Positions 1 to 12,289 of a stretch of DNA of 64,000 nucleotides are shown piece after piece. The stretch is from Durusdinium trenchii. Its lineage: Eukaryota; Sar; Dinophyceae; Suessiales; Symbiodiniaceae. The notes beneath the pieces were generated by a model. The model ran no database searches. It saw only the letters and a list, made by a program, of their open reading frames with translations, and had not been told where the DNA came from. The first letter of the stretch is position 1, and every line of letters begins with the position of its first letter. The position numbers and the translations under genes were made by a program. The DNA is taken from the NCBI GenBank assembly GCA_963970005.1, contig CAXAMN010021562.1, positions 323,086-387,085 on the forward strand. The letters are read 5' to 3'.

Positions 1-1957
1 TTTTGTGTTGTCCCGCTTATATAGCGTCTCGGTCTCGGTCTCAGTCTGTGCGTGTATTATCTGTGCGCTTGCATGTCCATACACCTGGTGTGCATTCTGC
101 GCCGGTGCTCGAAAAAACATACTGCACGTGAAAAAGCTGATTTGACATGCAAAAAACTGCCTCGCTTTGGAAGAACGTACGTGGAATCCGTGGTTTAGTT
201 TTTGTATGAACTATTAGTTGGCAGGTGTATGCATGTTCTGCTGATGTAGATGTTTGTTGTTGTGCTGCCTTTTGCAAAGCGTGATAATTCTTTTCAACAG
301 GCAGCGGACAACAAACAGCACTGCATTCTTTGCACCTGTCGTGTATAAATAATGCCTCCGCGCTTGATGGTCTTTTCCTTTGGTAGCAGTATATACATGT
401 TTGTCATATTGTTCATGATGATCCCTTATGATATCCTTTTTTTACCGTCTCATCTTTGCTAACAACACCTGCTATTCATAGACCACAAAGCACCTAAGGC
501 AAAATTGTTCAGTGTCCATTTCCCATAGCCAACATTTATGTGCGAGTGCCCGCACACCTATTTTTGCATCTGACAAACACACACACACACACACCACAAG
601 AGTTCAATCGCCAGCGGACAATATATGCCAAAAACGTCGCACCAAGCACGAAAGGTTTTTAGACCCGACTTTGGATAGTGAAGTTGTTTTGGTAAGTACG
701 TTTTGTGATAGCATGTCAAAAAGAATGGTGTTGGTTGAGAATTGTTTTCGACATGTAAAGCACTGCTTGCTTGGCCCTGCGTTTCTTGTATCGTTCTTGT
801 GTATATGAGTCATGCGTTGGCACATACATGTACGTACAGTCATTGCTTACTGTTGTACAACATCCTCTTTGTTTTTGCCTTTATTTTTCTGCGTGCTTTT
901 GTATAAACTATGCGCTTGCATGTCCAAAGGTGTGTCGTCCCTGGCGCAAAGACTCAAAGTATGTCCTGTTTGACAGCTGCATTCATTGCACCTTTCGTGT
1001 ATAAATTACGTGCTCGTCCTTCAATACATGTTCTCCGTCGGTGAGAACATTTTCCTGGCGCTTGTATGAACTTATGTCCTTGTCGTTTTCTGTCCGGATA
1101 GGAATTACGCACCCATAGATATATAAACATCCATCTTCCTTAGTGTGAATCTTTTGTTGTGATAATTATACTTTTGTGATTTTCACAACTGTCCTCCATA
1201 TTCGGTGTGTGAAAGAACAGCAGAACGAACCACAGACGAAAAAAAATGACGCAAGATCTTGATTGGATGCTATGCTATTGGGGTTGTCAGTTGGGTCCAC
1301 AATTTGACAATTGGAGTGGCAGATTGAACAAACAGCTTGCATGTACTGTACAGAATGGCCAGCTAACCTGTATGTAGTTGGTGTTGAAAGGTTTTGTGTT
1401 GTTGAGCAGGGAGGGGCTGAGACGAGGATTCAGCGGCAGTTCTTTTGGCCAGCCATGCCTGGCGGGTCAAACTCACATGCCCAAAGTGCTGCCAACCTCA
1501 GTCGGTTAGACATTCAGAACCCCAACATGCTGCACATAGTGATAATTTGTGAGGTGACAATGTCTCCAAACATGTCATTTTTGCGACGTGATCTACTGCG
1601 TTTCGGGTGACTCGCAAGGCGCACAGCAAAGCGCCCCATTTGCATGGATGAAGAGAAACAAATGAGCCGTTGTCGTGATGGGTGGGGTGGTTAGGGAGAA
1701 GTAAGTGTGTCAGAAGCAGAGGTGAGTTGATATCGTTTCCATCCAGTCCAGAAGTTGTAGAGTTTTGTGGATAATTAGTGGCTTGAGTATGACATGTGAG
1801 TGACATTGTGTGACAATTCTGCTATATGACCCACGCTCGCTCCAAGAAATATTCAATTCCTGTCTAGTCAAGCTAGTTCTCGCTCAGTTTGCTCAGTGTT
1901 GCAGTTTTACCCAATCGTCCAGGTGCTGAAGCTTCAGCTTAGGTGTGTTCCACTCAG
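1..1957. other. Gene-poor stretch
   Basis: No convincing exon is seen. The open frames are short, overlap on both strands and have no coding-like third-position bias. The stretch is rich in T and in TG/CA words and holds an AC dinucleotide run near 580. Confidence 0.6.
577..594 (+). repeat. (AC)n microsatellite
   Basis: Nine uninterrupted AC units in otherwise unremarkable sequence. Confidence 0.95.
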
Positions 1958-2146
1958 TCCACCAGTCCACTGCAGCGTGTGGCTCGGGGCGACTTGGGGC
2001 AACACCCCAGCGCTGAGACTTGCGCGGTGCCTGGACGTCCGGAGGTGCAGAGCACGCAAGCACGTCGCGTCGGTCATGACTCAACGCGACATGGGCTTGA
2101 ACAACAGTTCTATCACAAAGGACCCTTGGGTCCTCAGATGTCCCAC
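1958..2146 (+). CDS. Candidate internal exon, unknown protein
   Basis: This GC-rich island has one open frame with mostly G or C at third positions. It ends at a good donor (CAC, then GTGAGC). Upstream AG acceptors lie at 1956-57 and 1974-75, so the start is uncertain. The encoded stretch is polar and includes GRPEVQSTQARRVGHD and GLEQQFYHKGPLGPQ; no family is recognised. The frame stays open past the donor to 2218, so the donor may be unused. The word GAACAACAG recurs just before and just after the exon end. No partner exon was found. Confidence 0.35.
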
Positions 2147-2330
2147 GTGAGCTTTGAACAACAGTCCAGCAACCTTTTTGGGTTTGGAAGTCCTTTTGAG
2201 TCGAGTGCCAAAGGCTGAAGCAGTTCTTCAAGAATCGGACTGTTGAGTTGGATTTTGAACCAACGAATCCTTCGTCTTGGACCTATCATCATCTCATGCT
2301 TTTCATTCCTTTTGTTTGTATTTCGGGTGC

Positions 2331-2380
2331 ATCGGTCCATGGAGCTACTTCCAGGATCGGTCCATGGAGCTACTTCCAGG
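2331..2380 (+). repeat. 25 bp tandem duplication
   Basis: Two identical 25 bp units (starting ATCGGTCCATGG) stand head to tail. Perfect identity suggests a recent slippage event. Confidence 0.95.
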
Positions 2381-3769
2381 AACTCAGTTGTATGTTTTGT
2401 AGGGCCTTTCCGGATTGGGAAGGCAGAGGTGAGGTATCTATATCTCTCTCTGATCAGGCTATTTTCTGCATGTTTGGCAGATGTCGAACATTTTACACGT
2501 GTTCTTACTCCCGGTCCCGGAGATCGGTCTCATGTCAGGTTCGAGCATGAGCAGCTAAACTTCTCAGTGATACATGCCCAAAGTGAACATGTTTCAAACC
2601 TTTGCTGGGAGAATTGATTTCAATTCTGACCTGCCGCATAGTGCAAGCACAAGGTAGCTGGGGGTTAGAACTTGGATCCCCCAAAAGACACCCCACGGCC
2701 CTGGGCAGGGTCGCGATGGTGCGGGGCCTTCTGCGAAGGCCAGGATGGCTTGAGCAGGTCCGGTTGCGAACGGGAGGACAACCTTTGCATCGGTATCACA
2801 AGAACGAGCCCTTCTGCTGGCGAGGTCTCAGAAGTCACCTGAAATCCACAAAAAACTGAGGAAACAGGGGTAGAAGTCAAATACAGGACCAACGGGAGGC
2901 TATATGAGACACTGGGATTGTAGAACCAGTGGAGCTTAGAAGCTATTGTTTTTGTTTCCGCCGGGTCTTTCACGTTCTTTCACTTTGTAAGCCCCTAAGC
3001 AAGATGTATATAGATTCCTTCTGCAGCTGAGGGCTGCACGAAGGGATCAGTGCGGCCAGTGTGCCTGAGGACTCGAAACGTAATATTCACAATTGCAAGG
3101 TTTCATGCTTTGATGCATCGTATACGAGTAATCAACAATCATGTGTTGTATTCTTCAAGTCTTCTTGCAGGGAAGGTACAGCCACATGTGGGGCTTCTCG
3201 ATCCGGGATGCTTTCCAAAGTCCAAGAGCATCGTTGAAGTGGTAGCTAGGTGCGGGATTGGTCCCGGTGATCCTTGTGCAACTTGAACAACAGATGTTCT
3301 GGATTCCAGGTTTCGTTCATGGGGTACATGGAAATCAAGTGGATTGAATTCATGAGAGAATACACCTCTCACAGCCCTTGACCTTGACTGGCAGGGAGGT
3401 ACTCAGTAGTGACGTGAAAGGTGGATCAGCGCGCAAGGGACACGCCGACCTCCAGCTCAAGCCTACAGCAGTCTTTGGGAAACCTTCGCTGCTTTGGGTC
3501 TTTTCTTGTAAGCTCTGGAGCCAAGTTTACCACAAACAGCTCAGCTAGCTGTTATGTAAAGCTAACATCCAATAACTACCAAAAAAAGCACGTCTTTTGT
3601 ATGATGCTCAGATCAATGAGGTTTGATCCAATGTTCTCTAAGTGTGGAGAAGATTCTGAGATGGACCATAAAGGTAACAAAACCCTTATATAGACCGACC
3701 AAGATCGCAACCCTGCTACTTAAGCCTTAAGCACGAGTCATGCATGTGTGAAACCAACATACAATTAGA
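2381..3769. other. No gene seen
   Basis: Mixed-composition sequence with only short overlapping frames. Nothing in it supports an exon call. Confidence 0.5.
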
Positions 3770-4060
3770 AAAACAAACTTCGAAAGGTCTGTCCTTCCGA
3801 TCTTTTCGCCGGTAGCTCCATGGCGTGCCACGTTCAAAGATCTGATCACCGTTTCGTTCGACAGCCTGGACCTCTGTATCACCTGATTCCGTCAGGTCAG
3901 ACTCAGGCTCAGCTGGCACAGTGCGCACAACCACACTGGCACCCCCATGGACCGAGGCCAGCGCACATCGCTGCGTGAAGCAAGCGCTCTTTGTGTGCCA
4001 TTGCCTCCTCAGCGAGTGCCTTCTTCTTGAAAGGGTGTGGATATGTGGGTGTGGGTGTGT
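3770..4060 (-). CDS. Candidate minus-strand exon(s), unknown protein
   Basis: Read on the minus strand, two adjoining frames look coding. The first is a charged, helix-forming stretch (KKKALAEEAMAHKERLLHAA) and the second is acidic and polar (PAEPESDLTESGDTEVQAVE, then GTPWSYRRKDRKDRPFE). They are offset by a frame change near 3945-3965, which could be a very short intron, a sequencing or assembly error, or a disabling frameshift. No domain is recognised and no partner exon was found nearby. Confidence 0.33.
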
Positions 4061-4305
4061 GTGAAGAGCATGCTGCCCAAGGGCCAACATTTTGCAGAGC
4101 ATGGCATGATACAAGCTCGATCAAGCGCTCAAGCAATGCTGCGCTAAATTCGAGGGTTGGCAAGCGAAAGGCCCGAGAAACAGCATCATTGACCTGACAA
4201 GTCTAATGACTACTGTTTTTGCACATTGATTATCATTGATTGGGTCTGAAAATCCCTTATCATGATACCAAATCCTACTCCCCATAGGCCGTTGATCGCC
4301 TGAAC

Positions 4306-4387
4306 AATGATGACGGCGACGACAATGACGACCAGGACCACAACAGTGACAACAGCCGCTGCCGCCACCACCACCACCACCGCGATG

Positions 4388-4432
<45 letters not shown>

Positions 4433-4493
4433 CTAACACCAACACCAACACCAACACCAACACCAACACCAACACCAACAAGAAGAACAGCTA
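4306..4493 (+). repeat. Compound microsatellite (ACR, then CAA, then AACACC)
   Basis: A run of GACRAC-like triplets passes into CCACCACCA, then about 17 CAA units, then about seven AACACC units. All units are multiples of three, so long frames (poly-T, poly-V, poly-L) stay open on both strands without being genes. Confidence 0.95.
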
Positions 4494-7400
4494 CTACAAC
4501 ATGGGTTCTCAAGTCCAGGCACCAACCAGACTTGGTTGGCCTGCTTTCGGGGCTGCTAACAGTTAACACCCATCAAATCCCCAAAGACAGCCATCGCTGT
4601 AGATCCTGATCTTAAGAGCCAAAGCGACGCCAAATGATTCGAATTTGCGCTGCCAAGGTGCACCGAGTGTCTTCAACTTTGCCGCGAGCCTGAGGACCCA
4701 ACGATTTCAGGGCGGACTTCGTACCGGGTTCCTTCGTCGTATCTGGGAACTTTGGAACCTGAAGAAGGCTTGCGGGCTTGCAATACAGAATGACTGACCT
4801 TAATAATATACCAGGACATGGCTCCAGGCTTGGTCAAGAGAATTCTGGTTCACGGCATCCTTGGATGCACGTGGCTAATGTTTTAATTCTATACGCTAGA
4901 AGTAGTTCTTCCCAACATAGTGATAATTGCACCTTTGAGCTGGTTTCTGAATGGTGAACCCGATGTTGCTTGCGTACAGTGAAGCTGCAGTAGTGCTCAG
5001 CAATGCTGCCAAAGGTAAGTGAACCTTCTGAACGACTGGTTTCCAGTTTCTGAATTCCATCAGTCTGGTTCTGAGCTTGCCATGCAGGGCCAGCGCAGAT
5101 TTTTCTCCTACCAATCAAGGCCCTGGCTCGTCAAGGTTTGACTCGTTTGACTTGGCCAGTGCAAGTGTTGGTGTTGATGTAAACAAATCATGATTCAAGA
5201 GATATCGAAACAAATACCTGAAACATCCTGAAACTGGTTTCAAGAGACTTATTCCTTCATTCTGCACCCTGATGGAGTTTTGAAGACGGCCAGCAAGCAG
5301 AGCACGTTGAGAGACCATTTTTGCACTGTCGCCAAGTTGTCATCACGTGCCTTGTGAGTTTTTGTGATGTCATCGGGCAGCACAAGAGAATCAGCTCTCC
5401 AATATCTCTCGTTGACAGCATGATCAGTAAATCGCCCCAAGGTGTTCAGGAGTTCAGTGATTCCAGGGTCTCAGCCGGCCATTGATGAAATGGCCGAGTG
5501 CCCTGATTGCATTTTCTTGGCCAAGTATTGATCGAGGTGCCTTCCACACTCAAATATGCAGTCATTGCAGCAGTTGCAGCAGTCAAGACACCCACTGAAA
5601 CAGACAGCTTCAGACTGGAGGGATCCTAGACCTGAACCTCTCTCTTCTTTTGCTTGAGAATCTTGAATCTTGATGGATGGTTGATTGATGATTGGATCTC
5701 AGTTCATCATTCATGAATTTCATGCTTTGTGAACTTGGTTCCAACTGCTTCTGGTCGATTCTTCCTGGCCTACTGAGACGGTTTGCTGCCCGAGGCTCAC
5801 CAGAACGGAGCTGAGCCCTTCTTCGGTGCGGACGGACTCAGCCCTCAGGAGCCTCACTGCAAAGACAATAGTTTGATGATGCTCACTGTTTTCGTTCTCG
5901 CCTCTCGAGTTGTTGAAAGTCACATTTGAGGGTCGAGCAACTTTGTGGAAATGTCCCTTTGGAAGATCTTTTTGAATGTTTGCATAGCGAGGACGCATGT
6001 GAGATGACCGAGTGTTTGGTCACTGCTTTCATTGGTGATAGTTCCATGGAGAGAAGACAATGTTTGACCACAAACATGGTAGATGACTGATTGAAAAGCC
6101 TAGTACATACTAACATGCCCAGCTTCAGGTACATGTGAAAAATGCACAAGTCTGATTTGTCGATCGGGGAGTGAAGTCTCGAACCTACACGCGCACATCC
6201 AAGATCGGGAGTTTTGCCATGCAATTCTTAGGCGGAAATTCACACAAGGAAACATCAGGGAACGGTGAATTTTCCTTGTGTGGAAGTTGGGGAATGACAC
6301 CAAATTTGATGATTGATACGTCGTTCACAGTTGACAGTGCTAGATGCAAAGGGGAAAACCTTTGGAGGTGTGCACCTTTATGATGAGCAGATTGGTGGTC
6401 TTGGGCAAGGTACAAATCTCTCACAAGAAACAGAAGAGCGAATGGAAAAAGGGAGAAAAAAGAGAAGAGAAGAGAAGAGAAGAGAACTCCAATTGAGACT
6501 CAGACAGGTTCATTGCCGGGGCAGGATAACAATGACACTAGCTGCCATCTAAATTAAAGGCTACTCAGTTTTGTTTGATAATAGTTCCTAGACATCCATC
6601 TCTTGAACTTGAGACTATCAAAAAAGGCAGAAGAGGAACGGACATGAAAGAAAGGAAAGGACACAAAGCGAAAGGACGATAAGAAAAGAGACAAATTCTG
6701 GATATGGGTCATGGGAGAGGGAAACCGCTGTTGTATGTTCTTGCAATAGTGTAATTATATAGATGCTGCGGGGACATGCTAAGGCTAGTTGAATTTGAGC
6801 AGGTTGTCTGACAGATCTCTCATCGCAAAAGAATCCTGTAGTTTTAAGTTAGCCACTGACCGTGCTTGATTCTCTCTGTGCAGACAACAACTTATCACTT
6901 ATCACTGTACCTGGTTTACCTATAAATTGATTTTATCGAAGATTGCTGCTCTTCCAGATGTTCATTCACATTTCCTTTGGATTATCAACTGTTCTTTTCT
7001 CACTCAGCTCAGGACGAGCGCCCAATTCTCCCTCTCCTCGGACTTGCACATGGTGCATTTCTTTTGATTGTGTGTGGTGTCCTCACACTTCATCCTTCAG
7101 TGTGCCTTTGCTTGGCACACGTGACCTAGCAGTGACGAGCGACAAGCAGTGACTGCAGGGTTTCTGAGGGTGTGCCGGCCTAGGCCTTGACTGTGGGATG
7201 ATTGGAACATGGGCATCAGCTCACCGGGAAGTAAAAAAAATCTGCCGCTCTGAGGCTGTTTTTTTGCAGTCCTACCCCTTCCGTTCTCTCAGCATAGGCC
7301 GATTAAACTTAAGCCTCGTAGCAGTCAAGAGGGCAATGTTGCATTCCATGATCCAGGTTTCTTGCATATAGAGTTTCATAAGGGTAAGATGCTCTGAAGC

Positions 7401-8285
7401 TTTTCTTGCTTCACGCTCCCAGGCAAGATGGTATGTGTGTGTGTGTGTGCCGGACCACTAAAGACTTTCACATTGCAGCTCATTTTATTTTTTCTGCTTT
7501 GCAGTGAGTTGACCCGATTGTGACTCGTTGATGTGATCAGGGTTGTTTCAGAATTGAAGTGTTGGAAGTCTCTTTGATATTCCCTTGAACGTTGCCAAGA
7601 ACTGGTGATCAACTTTCATGAAGCCAGTAGCGTTCCAGGTCAGAGTCCAATCTGCATCTCATCTCTTACCCCTCATGACGGTCAGCAATGCGCTTAAGCA
7701 AACCTGGTGTTGCAGAATTTCCGACAGGGTTTTAGTAAAGAGCGGTCGTGGATTTCAGGAATTGGGCTAAAACCTGCAAAAGCGAGAGGCAGCCCTCAAA
7801 AGCGACAACCTTGCTGAATCATGTCCTCTACTTGTCAAGTACGTTTTGGCAGACGCTCATATCATATAATCATAATTATTGTGTTTGCCTTGAAAAGGAG
7901 CTAATTTTCATCATATTGCCTAGTTCTACTGTGACCAAGTTCCTCAGATTTTTCACCCAGCTGCCATCTAGATTGAAACATATGGTTGGCGCTGAATTTC
8001 GGGCATCACAGTGGCCTGCATGCAGACGCGTTGATTTTGGTGTAGATATATGAACTGTATGAGAACCCTTACCTTTCTTCACACATCTATCATGTTCTGG
8101 CTTAGTGGCCTTTATCCGTATCCTCACACAAAATCACCTTCACATAGAAACTGATTTGTTCTTCGGTTATTTTTATGCAACTTTGCCCTGTTTTCAGAGT
8201 TTACCTCCAAGGGCAGTGGGGTTGTATTTGAGTTCTCAATTTTATAAAGGGAGGGCAGAACGCTCTTGAATTCTGTGAGACTTTT
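4494..8285. other. No gene seen
   Basis: Only short, overlapping frames without codon bias. It contains a polypurine GAGAA tract at about 6,440-6,490 and a (GT)n run at 7,434-7,449. Confidence 0.5.
7434..7449 (+). repeat. (GT)n microsatellite
   Basis: Eight GT/TG units preceding GCCGGACC. A longer (TG)n at 43,479 is likewise followed by GCCGGA, so the two loci share a flank. Confidence 0.85.
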
Positions 8286-8289
8286 TTGG

Positions 8290-8580
8290 GCCAGCGCAAT
8301 GCAAGGTCCCCAGTTTACATCTTGGCTCTCATCCCGGCGACGGTCAGTGACCATGCAACGCAGCTGAGCAGAGAAGGCCTTCTAGGTTTAAAACTGTTTG
8401 CTGAACAGGTTTCCGCACTGCTCCGCTTCAAGGACTTGACACATTGCCAACTTCCATCGTGTTTCCACACGTCGGAGCATTGACATGCTGTTGGGACAGT
8501 TTTCTTTTGAACATGTGGGTGCTTCAACCATTGGATGTAGTCACAACCGCTTACCTACTTCTTCTGGCTGGCTGATTGCA
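8290..8580 (+). repeat. Dispersed repeat family 1, copy 1
   Basis: This is recognisable from ordered shared words: CAGYGCAATGCAAGGT, then CGACGGTCAGTG, then a CTTCTAGG box and, about 150 bp on, a GTGGGTG...CAACCATTGGAT box. The same order occurs at about 9,100 and 11,800. No coding capacity or terminal repeats were seen. Confidence 0.55.
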
Positions 8581-8921
8581 ACATCTAGCAAATGCGGTTC
8601 ATATTCAACACATGCAACGTTCTTCTGCAGATTTTGTTTTTGCTGGGCAAGTGCCATCCATGAACTTTCCATACATTTAGTAGTGCTTGCTTCGATAAGT
8701 ATATATGATATATGTGTGTAAGTTTCAGCACTACGTTGAGTCCACCAAGGTTGAGTTTGATGGAGCCATGTGGAGCATATGCATCTGGACTCAGCAACAT
8801 GGCTAGGGTTTGCAGCATTTCAGGCTGACAATATTGAATATGCCATCCCTTCGTGTGAGAAAGGCATACTTTCCTTCAGTTCTAAGAGTGTGCCACTGTT
8901 GCTAGCTTTTGAAGCAATTTT

Positions 8922-8983
8922 CTAGTAGCTTCTTATTACTAGTAGCGCCCTCGTTACTAGCAGCGATGACCTTGTTACCAGGC
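8922..8983 (+). repeat. Dispersed fragment of the 39 bp CTAGTAG satellite
   Basis: It contains TCTAGTAGCTTCTT, TTACTAGTAGCG and CTAGCAGCGATG words that match the unit of the large array at 45.3-45.8 kb. Confidence 0.7.
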
Positions 8984-9099
8984 TTGTTTCAGCAGCGAGT
9001 AAAACCCCCCTCCTGGATAGCCTTGTTCATTGCTCATAATGATTATGAGGCTTTGTGAGCTTTGCATTCTACATAATGACCTTCACATCGAAACTAACT

Positions 9100-9330
9100 T
9101 GAGGGAGCCAGCACAATGCAAGGTTCCGCACTCCTGTAAGTCCCGAATGGCCGTGGATCTCACTCCATGCGACGGTGACGGTCAGTGGCCTTGTGACGCG
9201 GCAAAGGAGAGGGGGTCTTCTGGGTGTGCCTTCCTCATGCATCCTAACTACTTTCAGAGGTCACAGCATTGGGCATGCTTGAAAAGCTTTTTCAGCGTGT
9301 GAGTGGCTTCACTCATAGGATAGTATCACC
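9100..9330 (+). repeat. Dispersed repeat family 1, copy 2
   Basis: It shares CAGCACAATGCAAGGTTCC, GACGGTCAGTGGCC, TGTGACGCGGCA, GTCTTCTGGG and AAGCTTTTTCAG words, in order, with the copies at 8.3 and 11.8 kb. Confidence 0.55.
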
Positions 9331-9335
9331 TATTG

Positions 9336-10113
9336 TTACACTACGAAGGCAGCCCATTTTTCCTTCAGGAAATCCCAGTCGCTCGCGTGCACAAGGGAGA
9401 TTCCATGTTCCACACTGTTCCACACTTGCAATCTTCTTTTGAGACTTTCTTGAGGGCCGTATGGGAAGTTGCTGATATTGATATTGGCTGCTTTCAGCAC
9501 TGCGTCAACACCATTGTAGCGACGGAGGATTCTTGTGATCTCACTGTGCCCAATGACCTGTCTCAACTTGGATTTCAGGGAAACTCTCGCAAGAAATTGT
9601 GTTGAATTTCGATTGAGGTTGGGTTGCCATGAATTCCAGTGAAAAGCATCACCGTTTTCTGGTGCAATACACGTTTCGCCTTTGCACGGAGCGTGGTGCC
9701 GATGGTGTCGCGTGATCCAAGGAATGCAAGAACTCAATTCCATTCAATTCCAAAGGATCGGAGAAGCCTATCAGGAACTCAAAGACAAAGAGAGACGTGC
9801 CATGGGCGTTGTTTACTGCGAACCTGTTGGCGGATGATGGCGGATCGGGATGCTTCTCCAGGACTGAACGTACTACAACTTTGCATTGGTCCCGCGATAG
9901 TTTGTTTTGGTTTGGTTGGATTGCAAGCAGTGTATTGCGGATTGTCGCCAGCCTGTTGTTCATGAAGTTGGTTTGTGGCGGGGCTTGATCGGAGGGTTTC
10001 GTTCCGGACTGGGAACAGTGTTGAGACATTGTTGGGAGGACTTTGAATGAGTTGGCCTGTGGTATATCCAACATTGCACGTTTTCGATTTTTGAAGGTCT
10101 CCTTGGGAAACAA
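9336..10113 (-). pseudogene. Possible decayed minus-strand coding region
   Basis: Two overlapping minus-strand frames (135 and 154 codons) cover this stretch. The C-terminal one looks protein-like (KLRQVIGHSEITRILRRYN, then SLKRRLQVWNS and DWDFLKEKWAAF). The N-terminal one carries CKVVVRSVLEKHPDPPSS and TSLFVFEFLIGFSDPLEL. They lie in different frames and meet near 9,650-9,740, as expected for a frameshifted relic. No family is recognised. Codon bias is weak, so chance frames are a real alternative. Confidence 0.28.
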
Positions 10114-11097
10114 TACCGGACGTCTAAGTATGGCACTATGACAACCTGCAGATGAGTTTGGGAGGCATCAGAAAAGGTTCCACCATCAAATACATTCAGA
10201 TGTGCAGACACCAAATAGGCTCCCAAATGGGTCGAACAATCAATTTGACGAAGTGGCAGTGGGTCAATCCCTAACGGAAAAGACGCCTAGTACGTTGGTC
10301 AGCGTGAGTGTTTCCCAAAACACACATCATGAAACAATCATGTCCAAGCCCATGGGCCCACAGCATGTATACTTTGACCTCGAAACAACCAGTCCCATGG
10401 AGGGTGCTGGTCCAAGTGTCCCAGTGCCAAGTATGATGCAACAGATTCTTGCAGAATAGGCTGGCTGCCTTTGTGCCCTGAAGTCAAAGAGACCAACACA
10501 AACACGACCCTGGGTGTTCAGATCTATGGCTTTCCCTTCAGATCATGTCGCAGACACTCCATGTAGGGCAAATAATCTAACATTAACATAACATTCGCCA
10601 ATTTTTTGAACAAGCGCAACTGGAACGGTCAGGATATGCCAGTTCCAGACAGGTCGTGTCTGGGGTATAGACATCCCGCCCCTTAACATGTATATATAGA
10701 TTGTAAGAGAACTTCACCGAGATCTTGCATGATCTTGCAGCGAGTTCGGCTCGCCAGGTCTCTCAGTGGACTCTTGGATGTCCAAGAACCTTGCTGGACA
10801 GTCCAGTGTCGAGGGTGTGGACATCGAGATCAACTTAATCGGGCGCTGCTGTAGAGGCAGAAATGCATCTTGCCCCAAAAACACATGTGTATATATATAC
10901 AGATAAGGAAAAAAGCAGCATCCTTTCATTACACCAAAAGTGCGGATGTAGTGATTCATGGGTTGCTTGGTTTCTGGCCATAAGCAGGATGGGTCCAACC
11001 CCTCAAAGGTCCTTAAAGGGGAGGCCGCTGAGCCAACTCGGGAGGCTTGGTCTTGCTCTTCAATGTTCACAAACACATGTGTGTTGTGTGTGTGTGT

Positions 11098-11100
11098 GCA

Positions 11101-11133
<33 letters not shown>

Positions 11134-11220
11134 CCTTATGCTTATGCTTATGCTTATGCTTATGCTTATACTTATACTTATACTTATACTTATACTTATA
11201 CATAGCGAGAGAGAGAGAGA
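11098..11220 (+). repeat. Compound microsatellite (TC, TATC, CTTATG, CTTATA, GA)
   Basis: Successive short-unit arrays: (TC)n, (TATC)n, about five CTTATG units, about six CTTATA units, then (GA)n. The step from CTTATG to CTTATA is a single G-to-A change that spread through the array. Confidence 0.95.
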
Positions 11221-11799
11221 CTTTAAACATTCTAACCTAAAGAAGTTTAAGGTCAACCAGAGACGAGCTGCATCTACGGCCGTGTGCTGCGAAGCACATC
11301 ACGGGTCCACCATGGTCAGTCTGGATAGATTGAACCTGAACCCTCTTGAGGCCATGTGGCTTCAGTAAGAGCCTTACAGTAAGACCTTCCGAATCCTTCC
11401 GAGGTCCCTCAAGAAAAGGTAATTCTTTTTGACATGGAGACTGACTCAAGGTGTCACACACCTTAAGTTGTTTCTAATCTTTGCATTTAGGGACCCTTTG
11501 GTTGGAAAGGCCATTGAACAATGATACACAATGATACAAAGGTGAGGGAATCAGAGAGGATTGCCCCGACTCCTTTCCGGTGGGCTTACATGTCCATGTT
11601 GTTGAGGGTGTTTGCGTATTCCGCCCTGGCGCACAGGCCCGCTTTTGGGAATGGCTATCACCTCTTTTGGAGCCCTGCTAGAGCCAAGTCCTTGACTTCA
11701 TTTGGACTAGCGCAAGGCAGCAGCAGTCCTGAAGTCATTTGGACTAGCGCAAGGCAGCAGTCCTGACTATTTACTTGTTCGAGACAGCTTCATTGTGAC

Positions 11800-12100
11800 C
11801 TCGTGGTGCAGTCCCGGGTCCCCAATTTGCATCTTGGATGTCACTTCATGCGAGGGTCAGTCAACATGTGACGCGGCGCAGGGGATGTCTTCTAGGTTTG
11901 ACATTATTCTAGATGTTTGATATTTCTTTGGCTTTGTCAAGTAGGGCTGGTGGATCCGGTGAACAGGGTTCCACCCTTCCTCCATTTCAAGAATTTGACT
12001 GTTTTCATGGTGAACACATCAGGTGTGTTTTGGGAAGCTTTTTCAAGCCTGTGGGTGGTTGCAACCATTGGATTCTGTCAACTATCGCTTACTCAGGCAG
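11800..12100 (+). repeat. Dispersed repeat family 1, copy 3
   Basis: It shares GGTCCCCAATTTGCATCTTGG, GAGGGTCAGTCA, TGTGACGCGGCG, GTCTTCTAGG, AAGCTTTTTCA and GCAACCATTGGATT words, in order, with the copies at 8.3 and 9.1 kb. Confidence 0.55.
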
Positions 12101-12289
12101 TCTTACAGCTCCTTCGACCTGTGACAATTGCAAATTCCCAGCTGCTTGCATGAATAGATGGCTCGACCGGTCCGATGTTCTTCAACAGATGTACTCACAG
12201 TTGATTTGGACATTGAGTTCCGTGAACCTGTCCAAATGATACTGGTTGCTGTAGTGGGGCATTTCTTGTAAAAAACACTTTGTTTGATT

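Noticed and set aside
4210..4609. Long poly-Thr, poly-Val and poly-Leu frames
   Set aside because: These are translations of a compound triplet microsatellite on both strands.
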